Counted from the first letter of the stretch, positions 1 through 4,617 are shown. The stretch: DNA of 7,228 nt from Chitinophagaceae bacterium (GCA_013205585.1 JABMML010000105.1:1-7228), one strand, 5' to 3'. Translations and numbers: made by a program. The notes: a model not told the origin generated them from the letters alone.

Positions 1-105
1 ACCGAGGAGCTAGCTTATGAGAGAGCTGCATTGGATAGAATGAATAAAGGAAAAGAATTTGGTGAAACTGCTAAGATTATGATTGATGCTTTTGAAAAAT
101 TATAA
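1..105 (+). CDS. 3' end of an unrecognised protein (partial)
   Basis: An open frame runs from the first base of the window to a TAA at 103-105 and gives the last 34 residues of a protein (begins TEELAYERAALDR, ends MIDAFEKL). The tail is charged, looks helical and has no cysteine or membrane segment. I do not recognise the family from this fragment. The stop lies only 6 bases before repeat A, the same close arrangement seen between abiEii and repeat B. That it is coding is inferred from the uninterrupted frame, sensible composition and the position of the repeat. The start is outside the window. Confidence 0.6.
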   Translation, partial: TEELAYERAALDRMNKGKEFGETAKIMIDAFEKL

Positions 106-111
106 TTTTTA

Positions 112-208
112 GGGATGGCTGGCTCATTTCATTCGCCGTCATCCTAAATGGGCTCCTTAACCAAAGCCTCTCATTTGCATGAGAGGCTTTGTAGCCACCT
201 TAGGAGCC
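112..208 (+). repeat. Repeat copy A: two-hairpin interspersed repeat
   Basis: This copy shares with copies B and C the order GGGA, a short hairpin, TCATCC, GGGCTCCTTA(A/C)CCAAAGCC, a second hairpin and GGCTTT. Hairpin 1 pairs GGC (120-122) with GCC around a pyrimidine-rich loop. Hairpin 2 is a perfect 12-bp stem: AAAGCCTCTCAT (163-174), loop TTGC, ATGAGAGGCTTT (179-190). GGCTCCT (151-157) can also pair with AGGAGCC (202-208), enclosing hairpin 2 in a longer nested stem that B and C do not have. There is no T-run on either side, so it is a poor intrinsic terminator, although it lies where transcripts from the upstream gene and from the leftward XRE-DUF2442 pair would end. It is the most diverged copy. 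Confidence 0.65.
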
Positions 209-255
209 AGTTTGGAGGAATTTGCTGGGGATGTCAGGGCAATTTTAAGCTATCA

Positions 256-516
256 CTATCGCTTTCTCCAATTAGCTTCTAACCCTATAAAATCTTCTAA
301 ATGATATACAGCATCAGAATACGTAAACAAGATAGTTCTATCATCTACAATAGCATGTTTCTTTCTTTTGTCAACACTCAATTTTTGTAAATCTGGGAAA
401 TACTTTAATGGAGAAATGATCATTCTGCCATCCTCCATTTTGAGGGTAATTTTTCCGGGCAAATCGAACAAAACTTTCTCAATGCACATAGTTTTATTTG
501 TTAAAGTAGAAGCCAT
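256..516 (-). CDS. DUF2442 domain protein
   Basis: The 86-residue product matches the DUF2442 pattern: a hydrophobic strand, then DGR-x-I-x-x-PL-x-(Y/W)-(F/Y)-P-x-L (here DGRMIISPLKYFPDL, residues 29-43), a basic stretch ending in KRKK, and a C-terminal half where the usual DEDI-like segment has become SDAVYHLEDFIGLE. The molecular function is not established. Many relatives are encoded next to small DUF4160 proteins or HTH regulators and are predicted toxin-antitoxin components. It lies 22 bases downstream of the XRE gene on the same strand, so the two are probably co-transcribed, with the DUF2442 gene second. The start at 516 follows an A/T-rich leader without a Shine-Dalgarno. Met10 at 489 is an alternative that would fit the usual short N-terminus of the family. 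Family call fairly sure, start uncertain. Confidence 0.75.
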   Translation of the reverse strand: MASTLTNKTMCIEKVLFDLPGKITLKMEDGRMIISPLKYFPDLQKLSVDKRKKHAIVDDRTILFTYSDAVYHLEDFIGLEANWRKR

Positions 517-538
517 GATTATTTTATTTTAATTTGTA

Positions 539-841
539 TCAAAAATGAATATTTAATTCAAGTTTAGCTTCAAGTCCAATTTCGACCAGTCTTTGTAAAT
601 TAGATAAACGTATTTCTTTAATATCGTTTTCGATTTTTGAAATATAGGACTTTGTAGTACCTAATTTTAAAGCAAGCGCTTCTTGCGTCAAGCCCTTTCT
701 CAGCCTAGCTTCTTGAAGCATAGCCCCAAGCTTAAAGTTTTCATATCCTTTTTCAAAAGAGTCTCTTTTTTTAGTCCCAATTACGCCATAATGATTCTCA
801 ATAAATTGATCCAGGGAAATGGTATTATTTTTCGTTTTCAT
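539..841 (-). CDS. HigA-like XRE-family antitoxin/transcriptional regulator
   Basis: This is a 100-residue DNA-binding protein. Residues 22-30 (GTKKRDSFE) match the pre-HTH segment typical of HigA-type antitoxins. Residues about 40-90 form an XRE/Cro-C1 helix-turn-helix with the sequence QEARLRKGLTQEALALKLG, then the recognition-helix region TTKSYISKIEN (62-72). HigA proteins normally neutralise a HigB/RelE-type mRNA interferase encoded just upstream and repress their own operon. Here nothing is encoded upstream within 378 bases; the partner on the same strand is the downstream DUF2442 gene. It is probably autoregulated, because its putative promoter contains a 25-bp palindrome filling the spacer. 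It could be an orphaned antitoxin or a regulator of a non-HigB system. The start at 841 (ATG after an AT-rich leader) is the only reasonable one. Confidence 0.85.
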   Translation of the reverse strand: MKTKNNTISLDQFIENHYGVIGTKKRDSFEKGYENFKLGAMLQEARLRKGLTQEALALKLGTTKSYISKIENDIKEIRLSNLQRLVEIGLEAKLELNIHF

Positions 842-910
842 AATTTAATTTTATTTGAATCCAAATGCTAAATTAATTAAAGTTGTCCGAAGGTGCAACT
901 AATTTTAATA

Positions 911-947
911 CAAAATTAAACTGTTCGGAATTCCCGAATAGTTCAAA
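911..947 (-). promoter_or_regulatory. Promoter of the XRE-DUF2442 pair
   Basis: Read on the minus strand, TTTG (947-944) is followed by a 25-base spacer and then TAATTTTG (918-911), an exact match to the Bacteroidota -7 consensus TAnnTTTG. The spacer is a little longer than the usual 19-23. Transcription would begin near 904, leaving a leader of about 60 bases before the ATG at 841. The whole spacer is the operator-1 palindrome. Confidence 0.55.
919..943. promoter_or_regulatory. Operator 1: 25-bp palindrome inside the XRE promoter
   Basis: Arms AACTGTTCGGAA (919-930) and TCCCGAATAGTT (932-943) pair at 10 of 12 positions around a central T at 931. It occupies exactly the bases between the -33 and -7 elements, so a bound dimer would block RNA polymerase. 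The likely ligand is the XRE protein encoded just downstream; this is inferred from position. Confidence 0.6.
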
Positions 948-971
948 AGGTCAAGGTTTATTAATAAATTG

Positions 972-996
972 AACTATCAAGGAATCCTTGACAGTT
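972..996. promoter_or_regulatory. Operator 2: related 25-bp palindrome
   Basis: Arms AACTATCAAGGA (972-983) and TCCTTGACAGTT (985-996) pair at 11 of 12 positions around a central A at 984. In opposite orientation it matches operator 1 at 18 of 25 positions, including AACTAT, GGAAT and ACAGTT. Its centre is 53 bp from that of operator 1, close to five helical turns. No clear promoter overlaps it, which suggests a cooperative upstream site for the same protein. Confidence 0.55.
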
Positions 997-1136
997 GGAA
1001 GTTTAAAATTCTTCATTAGTTTCTTATAATTCAGTTTTCATCTTGTTTGACACCTACTTTTAAGATATAAGTCAGAAAACGCATATTTCGACTCATTTTT
1101 CGATACAAAACTATAATTTAGTTTATAAATTTATAT

Positions 1137-1161
1137 ATTTAGGTAGTAATACTACTTAAAT
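1137..1161. promoter_or_regulatory. Putative AbiEi operator: 25-bp palindrome
   Basis: Arms ATTTAGGTAGTA (1137-1148) and TACTACTTAAAT (1150-1161) pair at 11 of 12 positions around a central A at 1149. The core half-site GTAGTA appears again at 1215-1220, running into the abiEi start codon, where AGTA-TGCT-TACT (1217-1228) forms a weaker second inverted repeat. AbiEi antitoxins of studied systems repress their own operon through inverted repeats upstream of the gene, which fits this position. Confidence 0.5.
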
Positions 1162-1219
1162 TACAAAAAATATTGACAATATCATTATTTTAGTTTAAAT
1201 TTATCAATAAAATAGTAGT

Positions 1220-1993
1220 ATGCTTACTGAAAATAGAACAAAAATAAACAAATTGTTGTCAACAATCCCTCAGGATGTTGTGTTACAATCTTCATGGCTA
1301 ATAAATGAGGGATACAGCCTTGACTTACAAAAATATTATCGAAACAGTGGATGGTTAAAGGCCTTGGGAAATGGCGCTATGTATCGTAGTAAGAACCAGC
1401 CGGGTTATGAAGGTGGTGTTTATGCTTTACAAAAGCAATCAGGACTTTCAGTGCATCCTGGAGGTAGAACTGCACTTGCACTTCAAGGTAAAGCACATTA
1501 TATAGAATTGAACACTGCTCAAATATGGTTATTTGGTGGTGAAAAAGAAAGACTACCCACTTGGTTTAGAAAGCATAAATGGAATCAAAATATAAATTAT
1601 AAAGCAAGTTCTTTTTTACCAAAGGAATTAGGTTTGACTGAATTCTCATTATCTAACTTTTCAATAAAAGTCTCGAGCCCAGCAAGGGCAATAATGGAGT
1701 GTTTATATTTAGCTCCTGAAAAATTTGATATCGTTGAATGCTATGAACTAATGGAAAACCTAAATGATCTTCGTCCCGCAATAGTGCAAGAATTGTTAGA
1801 AGCCTGTACATCCATAAAAGTAAAAAGGCTATTTTTATTTATGGCAGAGAAATTAAATCATAGTTGGTATAAACATTTAAATATCTCTAAAGTTGATTTA
1901 GGGAAAGGTAAAAGAAGTCTTGTGAAGGATGGCGTATATATATCAAAATATCAAATAACAGTGCCTAAAAAGCTAGTAAGAAATGAGCAATAA
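1220..1993 (+). CDS. abiEi: AbiEi-family antitoxin / transcriptional repressor
   Basis: The 257-residue product has the layout of larger AbiEi antitoxins. An N-terminal winged-helix-like region (about 5-60) contains SWLINEGYSLDLQKYY, where relatives have the DNA-binding domain. The central part has GGRTALALQGKAHYIEL (81-97). The C-terminal antitoxin domain has SSPARAIMECLYLAPE (152-167) and ends in DLGKGKRS, VKDGVY and KYQITVPK (226-250). In known AbiE systems this protein represses the operon and antagonises AbiEii without a stable complex (type IV toxin-antitoxin); the pair aborts phage infection. Its stop overlaps the abiEii start by 11 bases, indicating translational coupling. The ATG at 1220 follows AT-rich DNA without a Shine-Dalgarno. 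Codon use is very AT-rich compared with gap, consistent with acquired DNA. Family call is secure; partner phage range is unknown. Confidence 0.9.
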   Translation: MLTENRTKINKLLSTIPQDVVLQSSWLINEGYSLDLQKYYRNSGWLKALGNGAMYRSKNQPGYEGGVYALQKQSGLSVHPGGRTALALQGKAHYIELNTAQIWLFGGEKERLPTWFRKHKWNQNINYKASSFLPKELGLTEFSLSNFSIKVSSPARAIMECLYLAPEKFDIVECYELMENLNDLRPAIVQELLEACTSIKVKRLFLFMAEKLNHSWYKHLNISKVDLGKGKRSLVKDGVYISKYQITVPKKLVRNEQ

Positions 1994-2888
1994 TAATTAT
2001 CATAAACAAGTAGCTTTATTAATTAAAGTTATTCCTGAAATTGCTTTAGAACCTAGGTTTGCGCTACATGGAGGTACTGCAATTAATTTATTTGATAGAG
2101 ATATGCCAAGACTTTCGGTAGATATTGACCTTACATATATTCCAATAGAGGATAGAGAAACTTCGTTTACTAATATTTCAGTAACGTTAACTAATATAAA
2201 ATCTAGCATTGAAAAAAGATTACAAGGAAGTAGAGTAGAACATAAAGTTGAACTGCATAAATTATTAGTATCCCATAATGATGCAATGATTAAAATTGAA
2301 GTAAGTCAAATTGTTAGAGGTATTCTCGATACAGTTACAGAAAAGATACTTTGTAAAAAAGCCCAAGAAAAATTTGACACTTTTTGTTCAATAAATGTTG
2401 TTCCTAAGGGACAATTATATGGGGGAAAAGTTTGTGCTGCTATGGATAGACAACACCCTCGTGATATTTTTGATGTAAAACAGTTACTGCAAAGGGAGGG
2501 ATTTACTCAGGAGATTAAAGAAGGTTTTCTTTTTAGATTACTTAGTTCTGATCGTTCAATACAAGATGTATTATTTCCAAATTTACAAGACCAACGATTG
2601 GCGATGACTAATCAGTTTACTGGCATGTCCGAGGAGCAGTTTACTTATGAGGAATATGAATTTGTAAGAGAGACGATGGTTAAAACTGTGCAAGCATCAA
2701 TAACAGAGGCGGATAAATTATTTATCCTTGGCTTTAAAGATGTTATTCCCGATTGGTCAATCTATAATTTTGAGAAATACCCTTCTATCAAATGGAAGCT
2801 GCAAAATTTGGAGAAAATAAAGGCTTCTAATCCGGCAAAGCACAAAGAATTATATATTTTATTGAAGAGTAAGCTGGATTCTATTTGA
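1983..2888 (+). CDS. abiEii: AbiEii-family nucleotidyltransferase toxin
   Basis: The 301-residue protein is a DNA polymerase beta-like nucleotidyltransferase of the AbiEii/AbiGii family. Motif I is LHGGTAINLF (28-37), followed by RLSVDIDL (43-50), giving the two metal-binding aspartates D47 and D49. A third acidic position fits IKIEVS (103-108, E106). The family's second signature is YGGKVCAAMDRQHPRDIFDVKQLL (146-169), with K149, R156, R160-D161 and D164 the conserved polar residues. Characterised relatives transfer nucleotides to RNA such as tRNA acceptor ends or otherwise bind GTP, causing reversible growth arrest during phage infection; the substrate here cannot be read from sequence. All catalytic residues are present, so the toxin looks intact. 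It is full length for the family, overlaps abiEi by 11 bases, and its TGA is followed after two bases by repeat B. Confidence 0.9.
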   Translation: MSNNNYHKQVALLIKVIPEIALEPRFALHGGTAINLFDRDMPRLSVDIDLTYIPIEDRETSFTNISVTLTNIKSSIEKRLQGSRVEHKVELHKLLVSHNDAMIKIEVSQIVRGILDTVTEKILCKKAQEKFDTFCSINVVPKGQLYGGKVCAAMDRQHPRDIFDVKQLLQREGFTQEIKEGFLFRLLSSDRSIQDVLFPNLQDQRLAMTNQFTGMSEEQFTYEEYEFVRETMVKTVQASITEADKLFILGFKDVIPDWSIYNFEKYPSIKWKLQNLEKIKASNPAKHKELYILLKSKLDSI

Positions 2889-2890
2889 TG

Positions 2891-2996
2891 AAAACGGGAC
2901 TGCCAATGCTGCGCATTGTCTTCCTCGGTGGGCTCCTTACCCAAAGCCTTTCAAACAAAGTAAAATAAGGAATATCTTATTTTACTTTCATGGCTT
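2891..2996 (+). repeat. Repeat copy B, with a 13-bp hairpin after abiEii
   Basis: It begins CGGGACTGC, then hairpin 1 (CAATGC 2904-2909, loop TGC, GCATTG 2913-2918), TCTTCC, and GGGCTCCTTACCCAAAGCC up to 2947, followed by TTTCAAAC as in copy C. Hairpin 2 is a perfect 13-bp AT-rich stem: AAAGTAAAATAAG (2957-2969), loop GAATAT, CTTATTTTACTTT (2976-2988). AAGCC (2944-2948) can close against GGCTT (2992-2996). No T-run follows, so termination by this hairpin is doubtful; it may instead protect the abiE mRNA 3' end or mark a cassette boundary. Past its end, 2997-3047 holds only an AT-rich spacer that repeats AAAGTAAAATA (2997-3007). Confidence 0.75.
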
Positions 2997-3047
2997 AAAG
3001 TAAAATATAACTAGTTTATCTTAGAAAAAAAACATTTAGTGTGTCCT

Positions 3048-3085
3048 CGGGACTGTCGGCTTCACTTCGTTTCGCCGACTTAATC
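3048..3085 (+). repeat. Partial repeat copy C0 (first hairpin only)
   Basis: CGGGACT is followed by the stem GTCGGC (3055-3060), a 13-base pyrimidine-rich loop and GCCGAC (3074-3079). The downstream GGGCTCCTTACCC part is missing; after 3085 the sequence runs into copy C. It resembles hairpin 1 of the other copies with yet another stem sequence, and its loop (TTCACTTCG) resembles those of A and C. Confidence 0.55.
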
Positions 3086-3097
3086 GGTTAAAGCAAA

Positions 3098-3193
3098 CGG
3101 GACTGCCGTTTTCGCTTTGCTCAAACGTCATCCCAGAGGGGCTCCTTACCCAAAGCCTTTCAAACAAACGCGAAGCGTTTGTTTGGCTTTTTT
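3098..3193 (+). repeat. Repeat copy C (best-formed copy)
   Basis: CGGGACTGC leads into hairpin 1 (CGTTT 3107-3111, AAACG 3123-3127, loop TCGCTTTGCTC). TCATCCC closes against the GGGA. AGAG and GGGCTCCTTACCCAAAGCC (to 3157) follow, then TTTC and hairpin 2 (AAACAAACGC 3162-3171, loop GAA, GCGTTTGTTT 3175-3184) and GGCTTT with a T-run. From CTCCTTACCC to the first AAACAAA it matches copy B without a change, yet the hairpin arms that follow are unrelated to those of B. Confidence 0.8.
3152..3193 (+). terminator. Intrinsic terminator in repeat C
   Basis: AAAGCC and AAACAAACGC pair with GCGTTTGTTT and GGCTTT, with TTTC bulged on the left arm, followed by TTTTTT (3188-3193). It would stop rightward transcription from abiEi-abiEii before it runs into the oppositely oriented tRNA gene. 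Confidence 0.7.
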
Positions 3194-3249
3194 AATGCTC
3201 CCCAACTCTCGAAAGCGAGCTTTCGTCGTTGTGTCGCATTAAAAAAGCC
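3185..3249. repeat. 65-bp palindrome between converging terminators
   Basis: GGCTTTTTTAATGC (3185-3198) is the exact reverse complement of GCATTAAAAAAGCC (3236-3249). Between them lies a second palindrome, CGAAAGC-GA-GCTTTCG (3210-3225). The outer arms are the T-run of the repeat C terminator and that of the tRNA terminator on the other strand, each extended by AATGC. The DNA could extrude a cruciform. Confidence 0.6.
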
Positions 3250-3270
3250 TCTCACTTTGTGAGAGGCTTT
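3241..3270 (-). terminator. Intrinsic terminator of the tRNA-Glu gene
   Basis: On the minus strand a perfect 12-bp stem AAAGCCTCTCAC / GTGAGAGGCTTT with loop AAA (3270-3244) starts two bases after the tRNA discriminator base and ends in TTTTTT (3246-3241). Its stem is nearly the same as hairpin 2 of repeat A. Confidence 0.85.
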
Positions 3271-3271
3271 G

Positions 3272-3343
3272 TAGAGCGTACGGGATTCGAACCCGTATTA
3301 CCTCCGTGAAAGGGAGGTGACCTAACCCTTAGTCGAACGCTCC
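3272..3343 (-). tRNA. tRNA-Glu (anticodon TTC)
   Basis: A 72-base cloverleaf reads on the minus strand. The acceptor stem is GGAGCGT with ACGCTCT and discriminator A, with a G1-U72 wobble that I recall from Bacteroidota tRNA-Glu genes. The D arm is GAC/GTC, the anticodon stem CCTCC/GGAGG with loop CTTTCAC (anticodon TTC, bases 3310-3308), and the T arm ACGGG-TTCGAAT-CCCGT. CCA is not encoded. The 3' end faces the accessory region, the typical orientation for integration of genomic islands into tRNA genes, although no integrase gene is present in the window. Confidence 0.97.
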
Positions 3344-3367
3344 ATGTTCACTATGTTATTAGGGTCG

Positions 3368-3399
3368 CAAAAATAGGTCGCAAACGCTTTACTGCCAAA
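3368..3399 (-). promoter_or_regulatory. Promoter of tRNA-Glu
   Basis: On the minus strand TTTG (3399-3396), a 20-base spacer and TATTTTTG (3375-3368) match the Bacteroidota consensus exactly. The sequence after the -7 box is GC-rich (CGACCC), as in many stable-RNA promoters. Transcription would start near 3361, about 18 bases before the tRNA. GGTCGCAAA occurs twice on the plus strand, at 3363-3371 and 3376-3384, around the -7 box. A stem GCCAAAA/TTTTGGC (3394-3409) with a T-run overlaps the -33 end. Confidence 0.75.
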
Positions 3400-3447
3400 A
3401 GTTTTTGGCTTTTTTAGTGAATATCAATGCCCTAGCGGGTTTTAATT

Positions 3448-3528
3448 CTACCCAAGCCAATAGCTGAAATCGTAGTAGGCATCCACAAATACGATCAATT
3501 GTTTGTATAAATCCTTGATTTTGTTCAT
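3448..3528 (-). CDS. Candidate 26-residue small protein
   Basis: An ATG at 3528-3526, preceded by TAATAAGAA, opens a 26-codon frame ending in TAG. The peptide begins [10 protein letters not shown], continues LIVFV and ends [11 protein letters not shown]: basic and amphipathic at the N-terminus, then hydrophobic and rich in aromatic residues. It could be a membrane-associated small protein. No promoter consensus is visible upstream and I do not recognise the family. It lies in the otherwise empty gap between the tRNA promoter and the gap promoter, so it may be a chance frame; composition is the main support. Confidence 0.3.
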   Translation of the reverse strand: MNKIKDLYKQLIVFVDAYYDFSYWLG

Positions 3529-3541
3529 TTCTTATTAGTTA

Positions 3542-3576
3542 TTTGCCCCATATTTTTTAAAAAGATGGTACCTTCG
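3542..3576 (+). promoter_or_regulatory. Promoter of gap
   Basis: TTTG (3542-3545), a 23-base spacer and TACCTTCG (3569-3576) match the Bacteroidota promoter with one change in the -7 box (TTCG for TTTG). Transcription would begin near 3582, inside the upstream extension of the open frame. An ATG at 3565 would therefore not be transcribed, which supports the start at 3607. Confidence 0.6.
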
Positions 3577-3606
3577 CATTTCCTATTGAAAATAAAAATT
3601 AATACA

Positions 3607-4617
3607 ATGAGTTCAGTTAAAGTTGCAATCAATGGTTTTGGCCGAATTGGTCGTTTGGTTTTCCGCCAAATTTATAACATGGAAGGTATTGAGGTAGTGG
3701 CTATCAATGACCTTACTTCTCCAGCAGTTTTGGCACATTTATTAAAGTATGATAGTGCACAAGGTCGTTTTGAGGCTGAAGTAAAATCAACTGAAGATGC
3801 TGTAGTCGTAAACGGACATGCCGTAAAAATATATGCACAACGCGATCCTTCTCAAATTCCTTGGGGCGCGCACAATGTAGATGTCGTAATTGAATCAACT
3901 GGTTTTTTCACCGATAAAGAAAAAGCAGAATTACATATTAAAGCAGGTGCTAAGAGAGTAGTTATTTCTGCTCCAGCCACTGGCGATATGAAAACAGTAG
4001 TATTTAATACCAACCACGAAATTTTAGATGGTACTGAAACAGTTATCTCTGGTGCATCTTGTACTACGAACTGTTTAGCACCTATGGCTAAAGTATTAGA
4101 AGATAAATTCGGTATTCTTACAGGATTAATGTTAACAGTACACGCTTATACCAACGATCAAAACACTTTAGATGGTCCGCATCCTAAAGGTGATTTACGT
4201 CGTGCGCGTGCTGCTGCCGGAAACATTGTACCTAACAGTACAGGTGCTGCAAAAGCCATTGGTTTAGTATTACCTTCTTTAAAAGGAAAATTAGACGGAT
4301 CTGCACAACGCGTTCCAACTATAACAGGTTCTTTAACAGAATTAACCACTATTTTATCTAAGAAAGTAACAGTTGAAGAAGTAAACGCAGCCATGAAAGC
4401 AGCGGCCAATGAATCTTTTGGTTATACAGAAGATGAAATTGTAAGCTCTGATATCATTGGAATTACTTATGGTTCATTATTTGATGCAACTCAAACTAAA
4501 GTAATGACACAGGGTGATGTGCAAATGGTGAAAACCGTGAGCTGGTATGATAATGAAATGAGCTATGTAAGCCAGTTGGTGCGCACAGTGAAGTATTTCG
4601 CAAGTAAAATAAAATAA
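3607..4617 (+). CDS. gap: Glyceraldehyde-3-phosphate dehydrogenase, type I
   Basis: The cytosolic enzyme oxidises and phosphorylates glyceraldehyde-3-phosphate to 1,3-bisphosphoglycerate with NAD. The 336-residue length is normal. Residues 4-17 ([14 protein letters not shown]) form the dinucleotide-binding loop, and INDLTS (33-38) places D35 where NAD-preferring enzymes hold the adenosine ribose. [13 protein letters not shown] (147-159) contains the catalytic C152; H179 in TVHAY activates it; [20 protein letters not shown] and RVPT (R235) are the phosphate-site motifs; WYDNEMSY (313-320) is the C-terminal signature. The frame extends upstream to an ATG at 3565, but family alignment starts at [10 protein letters not shown] (3607), downstream of the promoter. 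It has its own terminator and is followed by pgk, the next glycolytic step. Confidence 0.98.
   Translation: MSSVKVAINGFGRIGRLVFRQIYNMEGIEVVAINDLTSPAVLAHLLKYDSAQGRFEAEVKSTEDAVVVNGHAVKIYAQRDPSQIPWGAHNVDVVIESTGFFTDKEKAELHIKAGAKRVVISAPATGDMKTVVFNTNHEILDGTETVISGASCTTNCLAPMAKVLEDKFGILTGLMLTVHAYTNDQNTLDGPHPKGDLRRARAAAGNIVPNSTGAAKAIGLVLPSLKGKLDGSAQRVPTITGSLTELTTILSKKVTVEEVNAAMKAAANESFGYTEDEIVSSDIIGITYGSLFDATQTKVMTQGDVQMVKTVSWYDNEMSYVSQLVRTVKYFASKIK

Larger units (their letters stand above)
842..1219. other. Divergent regulatory intergenic region
   Basis: These 378 bases between the leftward XRE gene and rightward abiEi contain no credible coding frame. They are strongly AT-rich. They hold the XRE promoter with operator 1 (911-947), a perfect 12-bp palindrome TTTATTAATAAA (957-968), operator 2 (972-996) and the putative AbiEi operator (1137-1161). 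A near-repeat also occurs twice, at 1117-1134 and 1189-1204 (core TTTAGTTTA, then AATTTAT), flanking the AbiEi palindrome. No convincing TAnnTTTG box is visible for abiEi; the closest are TAATTTAG (1114-1121) and TATTTTAG (1186-1193), each one base off and without a good TTTG at the right distance. Confidence 0.7.

Noticed and set aside
190..225. tRNA remnant beside the repeat A hairpin
   Set aside because: The minus strand reads CTAC before the hairpin, as at tRNA-Glu, but the T-arm GGTTCGAATCC and any cloverleaf are absent.
2000..2209. Minus-strand open frame inside abiEii, and similar frames inside gap, pgk and the XRE gene
   Set aside because: They are shadows of well-supported genes with no family similarity or own signals.
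112..3193. Integron attC sites
   Set aside because: The repeats are palindromic and follow genes, but I see no matching RYYYAAC and GTTRRRY end boxes, and the conserved part is the central linker, unlike attC.
2891..3193. CRISPR array
   Set aside because: Copies are few, irregularly spaced, and differ within the hairpin arms; there are no regular unique spacers and no cas genes.
3565..3606. Upstream ATG extending gap by 14 residues
   Set aside because: The promoter -7 box lies at 3569-3576, so the ATG at 3565 would be upstream of the transcript; the family N-terminus begins at 3607.
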